A stretch of DNA of 64,000 nt, from contig NZ_BJHV01000001.1 of the NCBI RefSeq assembly GCF_005405925.1, positions 2,418,001 through 2,482,000 of the forward strand, given 5' to 3'. Origin of the DNA: Streptomyces antimycoticus. Lineage in GTDB: Bacteria > Actinomycetota > Actinomycetes > Streptomycetales > Streptomycetaceae. Each line of letters begins with the position of its first letter. Position 1 is the stretch's first letter. Shown in pieces: positions 10,341 through 18,605 of this stretch. The notes under the pieces were generated by a model that had not been told where the DNA came from, did not search any database, and saw only the letters and a program-made list of their open reading frames with translations. The translations under genes and the position numbers were made by a program.

Positions 10341-10363
10341 CCTTGATACGGCACGTATCAAGG
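10341..10363 (-). promoter_or_regulatory. Hairpin over the helicase ribosome binding site
   Basis: CCTTGATAC and GTATCAAGG form a perfect 9-bp stem around GGCAC, 10 bases upstream of the start codon. In the mRNA the downstream arm ends in the AAGG of the AAGGAAGG ribosome binding site, so folding would mask part of it. An alternative reading is a protein operator. Confidence 0.6.
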
Positions 10364-10596
10364 AATTCCCGCAGCGGAAGAGCAGCGCAGGGAATCACAA
10401 GAACGGGCCGAATAGAATGCGAAAGTCAATCTGGCTTGCAGTGAATCTGGTGCGGGCGCAGGCGATGAAATGGGTAACGTCATGTGGACGTGAAATCCGC
10501 GACGTCGACGGGTGTAGCTCCGAAGTGACGCGCATCCCTGGGCAAGGGTCTGCGGGCGGTGTTGTCCCACAGGTGATACCACTGCGGGAAATGCCC
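10364..10596 (-). other. Long leader upstream of the helicase gene
   Basis: About 230 bp between the upstream terminator and the RBS hairpin carry no convincing gene. This is probably the promoter plus an unusually long 5' untranslated region, as is common for cold-induced helicase genes. Confidence 0.45.
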
Positions 10597-10639
10597 GTAG
10601 CTGGGGCCCGCGCACCCGAGGGATGCGGGCCCCAGCTAC
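10597..10639 (-). terminator. Terminator of the cold-shock gene
   Basis: A perfect 15-bp stem (GTAGCTGGGGCCCGC and its complement) encloses a 13-nt loop, 17 bp after the cold-shock stop codon. Confidence 0.88.
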
Positions 10640-10655
10640 AAAGTGCGCGTCAGCA

Positions 10656-10859
10656 TCAGACGGGAACGATGTTCTCGGCCGTCGGGCCCTTCTGCCCCTG
10701 CGCGATGTCGAAGGTGACCCTCTGGCCTTCGAGCAGCTCACGGAAGCCCTGGGCGGCGATGTTCGAGAAGTGGGCGAACACGTCAGCGCCGCCACCGTCC
10801 TGCTCGATGAAGCCGAAACCCTTGGCCGCGTTGAACCACTTCACGGTGCCAGACGCCAT
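10656..10859 (-). CDS. Cold-shock protein (CspA/CSD family)
   Basis: The 67-aa product is a classic cold-shock domain: RNP1 in [11 protein letters not shown] and RNP2 in VFAHFSNI, ending TAENIVPV. It binds single-stranded RNA/DNA and melts secondary structure. The ATG at 10859 is preceded by AAGGAG with a 7-bp spacer. It is the intact member of two csp genes here and sits upstream of the helicase, separated from it by a strong terminator. Confidence 0.95.
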   Translation of the reverse strand: MASGTVKWFNAAKGFGFIEQDGGGADVFAHFSNIAAQGFRELLEGQRVTFDIAQGQKGPTAENIVPV

Positions 10860-11433
10860 GTCATATCTCCTTTGGGGCAGTACGCCGGGATCCGCAATGC
10901 GCGGATACCGGGTCGCCGCAATGATGCCCCACCCGGAAAATGACCGGAAATACAAAATGCTTCCAGCGGCTGAAAATGCCGACGAAGACGCTTCAAGTTT
11001 GGGAATCAAGCTGCAACTGAGATCGACACTAGCATGCCGTAAGCGGTCTGTGCACGTTAAATGATTCCACTCCGTTCGTTTCAGTAAAAACATTCTCCGC
11101 ATGGCGCGTTAAACTCTCACGTCGCGGTCATAGATATTGATCCGCCCGGAGCGCAAGGTTTCAGGAAGAGCGGTCGCCGTTCACGGCTCGGAGGGCACGA
11201 CTATCCCGGTGGCACGATCCGTACCGTTCAGCCCGGCGTCGGCCTCATCGGCCCGTATGCCGGTCCCAACACGCATCAGGGCCGGCGGCTGTTGTGCTGC
11301 GCGGCCCTGATCCCGTGTGCCGCCCAGATCCCGCCACCGTCGACTGAAGGCCGACGCCGGCTGTTCGGGTGAACCCGTCGGACAGCAGGGCCTGCCCGGG
11401 GGCAGCCGTACGCTCCGAGTGCGGGCGGGAAGG
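10860..11433 (-). other. AT-richer csp leader and intergenic region
   Basis: The 240 bp next to the csp start are clearly AT-richer than their surroundings, as expected for a csp promoter and long leader. Further right no gene is visible; a 9-bp inverted repeat lies at 11275-11311. Confidence 0.5.
11275..11311. terminator. Inverted repeat downstream of the second csp gene
   Basis: ATCAGGGCC and GGCCCTGAT form a perfect 9-bp stem around 19 nt, about 120 bp beyond the stop of the frameshifted csp gene. Confidence 0.45.
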
Positions 11434-11642
11434 TCAGGCGGGGTTGATGTTCTCGGCCTGGGGGCCCTTCTGGCCTTGGGTGATGTCGAACGTCACGGCC
11501 TGGCCTTCCTGGAGCTCACGGAAGCCCGAGGAGTTGATCGCGGAGTAGCGGGCGAGACGTCCGCGCCGCCGCCGTCCTGGGCGATGAAGCCGAAGCCTTT
11601 CCCCGCGTTGAACCACTTCATAGTTCCCGTAGCCAGTCTCAT
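11434..11642 (-). pseudogene. Second cold-shock protein gene, frameshifted
   Basis: The start reads MRLATGTMKWFNAGKGFGF and [10 protein letters not shown]; the frame is then lost and regained as ARYSAINSSGFRELQEGQAV to a stop at 11434. The break, at about 11557, is where DVFA or DVFV is expected and one T seems to be missing. Either the gene is dead or one base was lost in sequencing. Confidence 0.8.
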
Positions 11643-11832
11643 GCCTTCCAGTCGATGAACGCCTCGCACGACGTGTCGAAGGCGGAGGTGATCGCCCTGG
11701 TTCCTGCGGCACAGCACAGCAGAACGCCCACGCCGAGGACATGGGCGAAGGGGAACGTCCGAACCATGACAGCGGACTCAGACGCTACAGTCCGCGCACC
11801 CTGCCACCACAGGAAACGACCCATGCGCCACG

Positions 11833-11848
11833 CCCCGCATGTGCGGGG
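11833..11848. terminator. Hairpin after merR
   Basis: CCCCGCA-TG-TGCGGGG lies 30 bp beyond the merR stop; a second GC-rich repeat follows directly. Confidence 0.5.
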
Positions 11849-11877
11849 CCGCCGGTACCCGGCGGGCGTGCATCACC

Positions 11878-12216
11878 TCAGACCTCGGGCGGTGAATTCA
11901 CAGATTCAGCGGCACGGCGGTATTCGGCGTTGATGCGCTGGGCTTCTTCGAGCTGGTCTTCGAGGATGATGATGCGGCAGGCGGCCTCGATGGGGGTGCC
12001 CTGGTCGACGAGTTCTCGGGCGCGGGCGGCGATGCGCAGCTGGTAGCGGGAGTAGCGGCGGTGGCCGCCCTCGGAGCGGAGCGGGGTGATCAGGCGGGCT
12101 TCGCCGACGGCGCGGAGGAAGCCCTGGGTGGTGCCGAGCATCTCGGCGGCCCGGCCCATGGTGTAGGCGGGGTAGTCGTCGTCGTCGAGACGGCTGTACG
12201 AGCCCTCTGCTGTCAT
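11878..12216 (-). CDS. Small MerR-family regulator
   Basis: This 112-aa protein has an N-terminal winged helix-turn-helix (YTMGRAAEMLGTTQGFLRAV then EGGHRRYSRYQLRIAARAR) and a short C-terminal helix (IIILEDQLEEAQRINAEYRR) likely to form a dimer coiled coil. It lacks an effector domain, like BldC-type small MerR proteins. I start at the ATG at 12216, preceded by GAGAGG; the frame extends to 12264 but through a palindrome. It lies directly downstream of the terminator of the candidate RNA gene, so the two may share a regulatory history. Confidence 0.88.
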   Translation of the reverse strand: MTAEGSYSRLDDDDYPAYTMGRAAEMLGTTQGFLRAVGEARLITPLRSEGGHRRYSRYQLRIAARARELVDQGTPIEAACRIIILEDQLEEAQRINAEYRRAAESVNSPPEV

Positions 12217-12241
12217 TGCACCTCTCTGTGGAACGCGTGGA

Positions 12242-12273
12242 GGGGCCCTGGTGCCATATGGCACCAGGGCCCC
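12242..12273 (-). terminator. 32-bp perfect palindrome, probable RNA terminator
   Basis: The half site GGGGCCCTGGTGCCAT is followed immediately by its exact complement. As RNA it folds into a stem of 13 or more bp with a tiny loop. It ends 26 bp before the merR start, so it could also bind a protein. Confidence 0.75.
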
Positions 12274-12480
12274 GAAGGAACTACTACACCATCCGCCGGT
12301 CCTGGTACTGCGCCGGCCTTCTGCTTCCGCATACCCGACCGAGATGCTGTCGGGGGTGCGGGGATCGCGGTTGCTTGACCGGAGACCACCTCACTATCGA
12401 TGTCCTGCGGTACCCGGGCTCAAGACTTCCGCCCGGGCGATCCTGATGGCGCTTGGCTCCTCCGTCCTTTCCCTCTGGAT
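12242..12480 (-). ncRNA. Candidate structured non-coding RNA upstream of merR
   Basis: On the minus strand this stretch has a series of perfect local stems and no good reading frame. They are: CCCGGGC/GCCCGGG (12413-12419 with 12431-12437), a nested hairpin CCGCA[CCCGAC...GTCGGG]TGCGG (12327-12361), GCCGG/CCGGC (12295-12317), and at the 3' end a 32-bp perfect palindrome. The 5' end is a guess. The look is that of an abundant actinobacterial structured RNA of the Ms1/raiA or 6S type, but I cannot assign the family by eye. A 39-aa frame (12213-12332) overlapping the merR start also exists and is less likely. Confidence 0.55.
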
Positions 12481-12507
12481 GAACTACTTACCAAACGGGA
12501 ACTATGT

Positions 12508-12565
12508 ACTGCTGGTACTGCTGGTACTGCGAACTGCACTTACTGAACTGCTACTGCGGTACTGC
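12508..12565. repeat. Array of ACTGC direct repeats
   Basis: ACTGC occurs seven times in 58 bp (starts 12508, 12517, 12526, 12533, 12547, 12553, 12561), the first three as GTACTGCTG-type 9-bp tandem units. A 12-bp piece, CGAACTGCACTT (12530-12541), recurs at 12669-12680. It lies just upstream of the presumed RNA promoter and could be a cooperative regulator-binding array. Confidence 0.7.
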
Positions 12566-13520
12566 TCACGGCGGCCCCTGATCACCGCGGGCCACCCGGT
12601 CCGGTCGTCAGCCTCGTCGCCGTCCTGCAACAGCTCTGGCTTCGAAACTCCACCACCGCACCGTCCTACGAACTGCACTTGCGTGTACTGCTGCCCGGCA
12701 GTTCGTCTCTGCCGGGCCCTGCTTGATCTCGGCTACGAGAGAAACCATAACCAAGCCACCGCCCAATGTCTACTCCGGCCGACACAGATTTCCGTGTGCT
12801 AGTCAGAGAGATAGTCGTCCTCGACCACAGAAGGGCGTGCGGTGGCCCCACTCCAGCCGGGGACTCGATGGAACAGCACGGCCCACCAAACTTTTCTGAT
12901 GGACATCGCTGACCAGTTCGAGGGAGCGTCACCGCAGTCCACCGCATGGCTGCAGAGCTTGCGTGCCGCCGACGGACCGACTGAGCGCGACTGAGGTTCG
13001 GCACAGGACGGAAAGTGGCCTTACCGTGACGTGGTTGGCATCGCCGGCGTTGGGGGTGATCGCCGGCTTGCGGCGTGGAGGATCCGCGGCCCAGGGTCGG
13101 GGGATCAGCGAGGAGAGGAAGGCGAACCACATGCCGTCCGCAGGCTCGTACCGTACTCGTTCCGCAGGACGGCACGGACTCCTTCGTCGCCGAGGAGAAG
13201 TGCGTGCCGTCCCGCGGCGTGTTGCCGGGAAGGGACGGCCCGTGCCCTCCAGGAGGGCATGGGCGTGTCCGAGCGGCCTGCCGTGCGGGGCACCGGCCTT
13301 CCCGGTCGGTCCCCTTCCGGCCCGCCTCGAGGTCCGCCAGACACCGATGGTCTCGAGGAGGAGAGCCCGGAGCCCTCTCACCAGGTCCTGCCGGAGCGCG
13401 GCACCCGTGACAGACCGAGGGCTGCCGTAGGTACGGCGGGTGCAGGTGCCAACTGGGCCGGGCGGAAACGGGCCAGCGGTACGTTCTGTGACGCCGCGTG
13501 GGGTCCGGATGCTGCAGCGT
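12566..13520. other. Gene-free stretch with one hairpin
   Basis: Nothing coding is convincing. A perfect 9-bp stem GCCCGGCAG/CTGCCGGGC with a 7-nt loop lies at 12693-12717. The long minus-strand frame that crosses this region is the out-of-frame continuation of the permease gene beyond its frameshift. Confidence 0.5.
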
Positions 13521-14956
13521 TTACGACAGGGCGTTCTCCATGTGTGCCGAGGCATCGTCCGCCTGGGCGGGCTTGTAGTAGCGGCCCTTGGTCGCGGCGG
13601 TGAAGGCAACATGCAGGATGGGGCCGAGCACCATCGAGATGAACGACGCGTAGTACTCCGGGTACATGCCACCGATGCCCAGCGCGCCGACCAGCACCGC
13701 CAGTCCGAGCGAGGCCAGTCCGCAGGGGTTCCAGGACCGCACCTCGTGCCGCTCGAACTCGATGTTCTCCCCCGGCCGAGCTTCATCCAGCGGCGGCATA
13801 CGAAGTAGTCGGCGAGGATGATCAGCACCCAGGTGTTGGTGAGGACACCCGCGATCGCCAGGAACGTGTCCAGGTGGTTGATGACGTTGAACGCGTAGAA
13901 GACCACGCCCAAAATCCACACCAAGTACGCCCAGTACTGGCGGCCGGGGCGGAAGTTGGCGGCGACATCGAAGCCGGAGGAGAGCGCGATGGAGCCGCCG
14001 TACAGGTTCATGACATTGATGCGGATCTGGGTGATGACAGCGAAGACAACACCCACACCACCCATGAGGGTCACGAACATGAAGCCCGGGTCCTGGGCGT
14101 TGGATTGCGCGTTTGGTCCGTGCAGTTCGGTCAGCAGAGTGAAACCGATGAAGGCGCCGAGGAAGATCACGGCGAACATCGGGATGAGTTCACCGAGCAT
14201 GATGGCGGCGGTGCCGCGGTAGCGGACGTCGCGGGAGGCGAATCGCCCGTAGTCGGTCGCCATCAGGCCCTGGAAGATCATCTGGCCGTTGGCGAGGCTG
14301 AACGCGCTCCACATCGCCACGCTGCCCGTGGCGCCCGTGGCGTGCAAGCCGCCCACGCCGACCGGCGTGTGCTCCGTGAACATCTTGTACAGGCCCCAGC
14401 CGAGCAGGATCAGGAACACTGGGAAGCCCCAGGACTGGAGGTACGACATGGCGTGCATGCCGCGTCGGACCACCAGCAGGGTGACCAGGCCCACCAGGGC
14501 GAAGATGCCGATGCCGGTGATGGAGTTGATGTCGACCTTGAAATACTGGGCGATCGCGTGCGAGACGATCGTTCCCTCGAAGAGGAAGTAGAAGATGTAG
14601 TTGACGGCGTAGATAAATGAGGTGACCGCCGCGCCCCGACTGCCGAAGCCAAGACCCCGGCTGAGCAGGTTCTGCGACAGGCCTTCCCGGCTCGCCATGC
14701 GCATGGTGAGCATGCCGATCACCACGGAGCCGATGAAGAAGTACGCGATCGGACCGAGCATTCCGGGCCATCCCACGAGGAACGCCTGCTGGGCACCGAA
14801 GGAGAAGAAGAACATCGCGGTGGCGTTGCCGAGAAGCACGAGGCTGATGGCGGGTATGGGCCACCGCAGATGCGCGGGGACGCGGTTGATCGCGAAGCTC
14901 TCGATCTGGTCGTCGATCGATGTCGTCGGTCCTCTGAATTTTTGCAGTGCGCTCAT
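13521..14956 (-). pseudogene. NCS1-family purine/pyrimidine-type permease, late frameshift
   Basis: The first 400 residues form an intact NCS1 permease: about ten membrane helices, SIDDQIESFAINRVP at the N-terminus, GQMIFQGLMATDYGRF mid-protein and VLTNTWVLIILADYFVCRR near the end. Near 13770 the frame shifts in a GGGGG run; the last helices (GLASLGLAVLVGALGIGGMYPEYYAS, and so on to AHMENALS) are in the next frame, ending at 13521. One base would restore about 478 aa. NCS1 carriers import nucleobases, hydantoins or thiamine-like compounds. The ATG at 14956 has GGAAGG 6 bp upstream. It follows the AbrB-SBP fusion by 82 bp and is probably cotranscribed. Confidence 0.8.
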
Positions 14957-15038
14957 GGTGCACCTTCCTTGGCCACGGGTCACTGAAGAGAAATCCGGCG
15001 TGATGTTCCGGTTCCACCTCACGTCCGTCTGGTCCCGC

Positions 15039-16481
15039 TCAGGATGTGGCGACCGGTTTCCCGATGGGACGGGGACCGTCCCATACGAGGCGGAGATTGC
15101 CGAGCGTGCGATAGACGTGAAGACTCATCTCGTTGTCGACCAGTTCGGCCGACGAGTGGTACTGCTGAAGGGTGCCGACGAACCTGTTGAGAACGCCGTT
15201 CTCCTTCCACGCCTCGTGGTCCACCGCGATGTGGGGCGGCAGGAAGTTGCGCCTCAGAGAGCGCCGTGTGGCGCTGTCGATCACCTTAGGGTCGATGTGG
15301 GGGAATTCCAGCTGAGCCACCCGGACCGCTTCGTCCGGGAAGGCATGGGCATACTGACAGGCTTTTTCCAGCGCGGTGATCACCGCTTTGTGCTGTGCGG
15401 GCTTGTCCTGCACGGTGCCACGCCGGGTGGCAAGAGCCGACAGCAGATACGGGCCGAAGAAGGTGGAGAAGTCGAAGACCTCTCGCAGGCCCTGCGACAT
15501 GGCCACGTCCGCCTGCGGCGGAAACGCGAGGCAGATGTCGGCCTGCCCGGCCAGGACGGGGGCCGGTTCGGTGCCGATCGGCACCTGGAGGCCGCGGTAG
15601 GAAGACCTGGGGCCCGCCTGGTAAAGGAACTGAAGGTAGCGCAGCAGGGCCCACTGCGAGTCGGGCTGGGGCTGGGTGGCGACGGTGCGTCCGGCGACAG
15701 TCCGCGTGCTGAAAATGTGTGGGTCGTCAGTGGCCTCCACGTCCGAGTCCGCGGCCAGGGCCAAGATGGCCTGCCCGTTGCAGATGCTGCCGACCACGAC
15801 CGCATCCTCGATCCCTTGTTCGAAAGCGCGGACGGTGAACACGGGATCGTGGATGGAATAGTCGGCGATGTCCGCCTCCACCGCGGACCAGGCCTCGCTG
15901 CCTCCGCCTGCGGTGGTGATCTCGGCCCGCACTCCTTCGTCTGCGAAGAAACCCACGTCATGGGCGATATACAGCGGCAAATACAACAGCGAGTGGTACG
16001 CCTGGGCGATCCGTACGGCCGCCTGTGGCGCCTCCTCGGCCACGGTGGGCGCGGGAGGCGCCTCGGTCGGGGCGGGCTCGGTGCCGGCCAGCAGCGCCGT
16101 GATCGACGCCGAGGGCAGGCCCAGCATCAGTGACTCGCTGATGAACGCCCGCTGCGTCACGTCACCGCGCTGGTAGCGCTGTACCAGTGCGTCAAGCGCG
16201 CGCCCGGTGGTGACCGGAAGCCGGCGGCGTCGGACCAGTTCGCGGGCCCGTTCTCCTATGTCGTCCTCGGTGAGCTCCGGCGCGGACCGATCCCCGACCC
16301 GGTAGACCAGGTCCGCCTGCAAGCGGTCAAGGACCGCGACCGGACGCAGCAGAATCGTTCCGTCATCCTGGAGGACGACCTCGACCACGTCACCCTCGTG
16401 CAGTTCGGCCGCACGGCGCACCGGCATGGGCAGGGTGATCTGCCCATTACTGCGGATATGAATAGTTTCCGGACGGTCCAT
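15039..16481 (-). CDS. AbrB-like DNA-binding domain fused to an NMT1/SsuA-like ligand-binding domain
   Basis: Residues 1-50 look like an AbrB/MazE swapped-hairpin DNA-binding domain (ETIHIRSNGQITLPMPVRRA, EGDVVEVVLQDDGTILLRP). Residues 50-120 are a helical linker with a second possible helix-turn-helix (TTGRALDALVQRYQRGDVTQ). From about 150 to 470 the protein resembles periplasmic substrate-binding proteins of the taurine/nitrate/NMT1-THI5 type (AQAYHSLLYLPLYIAHDVGFFADEG, AILALAADSD). There is no signal peptide or lipobox, so this solute-binding fold is in the cytoplasm. I infer a one-component regulator that senses a small molecule. Neighbours are an NCS1 permease and a C69 peptidase; a TGAGATCTCA palindrome lies 20 bp upstream of its start and another upstream of the peptidase. 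A frameshift or missing key residue is not apparent. Confidence 0.85.
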   Translation of the reverse strand: MDRPETIHIRSNGQITLPMPVRRAAELHEGDVVEVVLQDDGTILLRPVAVLDRLQADLVYRVGDRSAPELTEDDIGERARELVRRRRLPVTTGRALDALVQRYQRGDVTQRAFISESLMLGLPSASITALLAGTEPAPTEAPPAPTVAEEAPQAAVRIAQAYHSLLYLPLYIAHDVGFFADEGVRAEITTAGGGSEAWSAVEADIADYSIHDPVFTVRAFEQGIEDAVVVGSICNGQAILALAADSDVEATDDPHIFSTRTVAGRTVATQPQPDSQWALLRYLQFLYQAGPRSSYRGLQVPIGTEPAPVLAGQADICLAFPPQADVAMSQGLREVFDFSTFFGPYLLSALATRRGTVQDKPAQHKAVITALEKACQYAHAFPDEAVRVAQLEFPHIDPKVIDSATRRSLRRNFLPPHIAVDHEAWKENGVLNRFVGTLQQYHSSAELVDNEMSLHVYRTLGNLRLVWDGPRPIGKPVATS

Positions 16482-16499
16482 GGCCCCTCGATCTTGCTT

Positions 16500-16513
16500 C
16501 TTGAGATCTCAGA
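16500..16513. promoter_or_regulatory. Operator-like site upstream of the AbrB-SBP gene
   Basis: CTTGAGATCTCAGA contains the 10-bp palindrome TGAGATCTCA. The identical 14 bp recur at 18067-18080 with the same orientation. Confidence 0.7.
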
Positions 16514-16556
16514 TCCGACTTCTTTAAGCCGGTAGCCTGCATACCTTGCGTGGGCT

Positions 16557-16562
16557 TGTCAA
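16557..16562 (-). promoter_or_regulatory. Candidate -35 element of the AbrB-SBP promoter
   Basis: A TTGACA hexamer on the minus strand lies 76 bp upstream of the start codon and 45 bp upstream of the operator-like site. No strong -10 is visible. Confidence 0.4.
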
Positions 16563-16590
16563 GGCTTCTTCAGTGGTGACAAGACGTCTC

Positions 16591-18015
16591 TCAGCCGGAA
16601 AGCTGCGCGACGAGGTGGTCGAGGACCTCCAGTGCCTGCTGCGCGCAGGACTCGGTGTAGCCGGCCAGGAAGTCGGTCATCGCCGTGTGACCGCTCCGCT
16701 CGCGCAGCACGAGCGCATCCTTCTCCACCTGCGGGAGCTCGGCCGCCCACTGCCGTTCCAGGGCGTCGAAGGCCCGCCGCACTATGGGCTGGTTCTCGTT
16801 GAAGGTCCATGCCGACTCGCCGCCCTTGACGAGCTCAAGCAGCCGACGGAACCGCCACCAGTACGACCCTTCGTCATACGTGTCCACCGGTGCGTGCTCG
16901 GGGGGACACTCCCGGACACCCGCCGTCCCCGCCGCGGAAAAGGTCTTGGGTACCCTCCCGGCATCCACGAACACCGGCACGTACACACCGGTGCACGGCG
17001 TCACCGGCGTCCACCACAGGTAAGCCAGCCCCTCCTCGCTCTTCGGCAGCACGAACACCGCCGAGGAGGCAGTGTTGCCCCAGGTGAAGTCCGACGGATG
17101 GGAGTGCATGCACAGGCTCAGAAAGTCGGGCACTGCCGCATTGAAGTACGGGCCGCCCAGAAAGGTGTCCTCGTAGTGGTCACGCAGCACCCGCTGGGCC
17201 TGGCCGAGCCCCACCCCACCGGCCCCCGCCGCCTCGCCGAGCAGCTGTCGTGAGCGCTGGAGCCGGATGTGCGACAACTGAAGCGGCGTACCAGGGTCGA
17301 CATAGGCGCGCGCGAAGTCGAACGGTCGCCCAGGCGCGGGCTCCCACCAGCCGGAATCCACCGCGTGCTCCACCAGGTCGCCGCTGGCGCGGTCCCACTG
17401 GGTACGGATCGTCGGCTGGTTGGAGATGGCGTACGTCCCCGTGGTGACCTGCAGAGCGGCCCAGCGGTGACCGCTGGTCTCCAGCACCCACGCTTCCCGG
17501 GCGTCGGCGATGAGGAAGGAGTTGTCATAGCCACCCGTGACGGCCGGCTGCCCCACGACGCCGGAGCCCCACTGCCCGTACCGCTCCACCAGCGAGCTGA
17601 TGACGTCGAGCGCCTCCCGAGCCGTGCGGCCCCGCTCCAGACCCAGGCGCAGCAGCTCCATGCCGAGGATGCCGCCGTCCCGGTCGGCGCCCTCCTTGAC
17701 CGCGGACACCGTGGCCGCCCAGTCCCTGGTGAACATGGCCTCGTTGCCGATGGCCACACCCCATTCGTTCAGGCCCTCTTCGTGTCCCCAGCACCAGTAG
17801 GGCGAACCGCCCAGGTGTGCGTAGGACTCCTCGACGTCGTCGATCTCGACATGGGCCAGCCGCAGGGGGGCACCCGCCTCCGCGGTGCGCCGCGGCAGGA
17901 AACACAGCGGCTGTGTGTCGTCCACAGGGCGATCGCTGTTCTTGGCCAGCAGCACGTGCCCGCCGGGCACACTGTCGGCCATGGCCACGAATGTGTCGCA
18001 GCTCCATGGAATCAC
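16591..18015 (-). CDS. C69-family dipeptidase (secernin-like Ntn hydrolase)
   Basis: The N-terminus carries the C69 signature SCDTFVAMADSVPGGHVLLA followed by KNSDRP, with the nucleophile Cys close to the start as expected for Ntn hydrolases. NEWGVAIGNEAMFT and NQPTIRTQWDRAS are further family-type segments. I chose the GTG at 18015 (MIPWSCDTFV), preceded by GGGAGAA, because family members start just before the Cys. An upstream ATG at 18057 would overlap the promoter zone. About 474 aa. It is the first gene of a likely three-gene unit with the AbrB-SBP regulator and permease. Confidence 0.85.
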   Translation of the reverse strand: MIPWSCDTFVAMADSVPGGHVLLAKNSDRPVDDTQPLCFLPRRTAEAGAPLRLAHVEIDDVEESYAHLGGSPYWCWGHEEGLNEWGVAIGNEAMFTRDWAATVSAVKEGADRDGGILGMELLRLGLERGRTAREALDVISSLVERYGQWGSGVVGQPAVTGGYDNSFLIADAREAWVLETSGHRWAALQVTTGTYAISNQPTIRTQWDRASGDLVEHAVDSGWWEPAPGRPFDFARAYVDPGTPLQLSHIRLQRSRQLLGEAAGAGGVGLGQAQRVLRDHYEDTFLGGPYFNAAVPDFLSLCMHSHPSDFTWGNTASSAVFVLPKSEEGLAYLWWTPVTPCTGVYVPVFVDAGRVPKTFSAAGTAGVRECPPEHAPVDTYDEGSYWWRFRRLLELVKGGESAWTFNENQPIVRRAFDALERQWAAELPQVEKDALVLRERSGHTAMTDFLAGYTESCAQQALEVLDHLVAQLSG

Positions 18016-18066
18016 GGTCGTTTCTCCCACTCCGGCGAGAGCCGGCACTCGACTCATGGGTACGGG

Positions 18067-18080
18067 CTTGAGATCTCAGA
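18067..18080. promoter_or_regulatory. Operator-like site upstream of the C69 gene
   Basis: The same CTTGAGATCTCAGA as at 16500-16513. On the minus strand the palindrome directly follows TATTCT, a plausible -10, with TCGACA 19 bp further up as a weak -35. A repressor here would cover the transcription start. Confidence 0.7.
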
Positions 18081-18379
18081 ATACTCCCCTGTATGACCCA
18101 TTTGTCGACTCCCTGCTTCCAGGGCCTCCCTCCACACGCCGGCCGACCCTTGGGAACCCGGGCCGGAGGGGCGACAGTCTCCGTAATTGATCCCAGCCTT
18201 TGAGCGCATCCGGGTCGAGCCCCTGGGGGGGGCGTTTACCCACCGTGACGGACCTTTGCGCCACGTGGCATCCTCGCGAGATCATCCCGGTCGTCACCCT
18301 CACCATGAACTGAACGGTGGCGCCTACTGGTCGAAGATCCGCGACTGGAGGCTGTCGCCACCCACCCCACAAGGGCAGC
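18081..18379. other. Promoter region of the C69 gene and IS debris
   Basis: No gene is recognisable. The right side joins a fragment of the TGAAGGG-type IS found twice more in this window. Confidence 0.45.
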
Positions 18380-18602
18380 TGCGGTCGGTCGATCTGCCGA
18401 CGCAGCACCGCGACCTCGTGGCGGAGAATGAAAATCTCGGCGTTGCTCGCGGCGGTCGATTGGCCCAGCAAAAGGAAGCAGCCCAGCAGTCGACAGACGA
18501 TCAGGTAGAGCAGTCGCAGGCCCACGATCAGTGATCACGCCCATACCTGGGCGATCACAAAGCCCCAGGTCAACCACCGTACGGCAATAAAGACGCCCTT
18601 CA
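18380..18602 (-). mobile_element. Remnant of the TGAAGGG-end IS (copy C)
   Basis: The right end (to TGAAGGGCGTC, complement strand) and the first ~45 codons of the transposase ([33 protein letters not shown]) match the complete copy at 33290-34500. The rest of the element is missing. Confidence 0.85.
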
Positions 18603-18605
18603 GAC

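Noticed and set aside
12213..12332. A 39-aa leader-peptide-like frame overlapping the merR start
   Set aside because: It runs through the 32-bp palindrome and helices that fit RNA structure better; no ribosome binding site was evident.
12508..12680. CRISPR array
   Set aside because: Repeats are only 5-12 bp with irregular spacing and no cas genes are in the window.
13521..18015. A thiamine-precursor transport system
   Set aside because: The NMT1-like domain has no export signal and carries a DNA-binding domain, and no ABC permease or ATPase is present.
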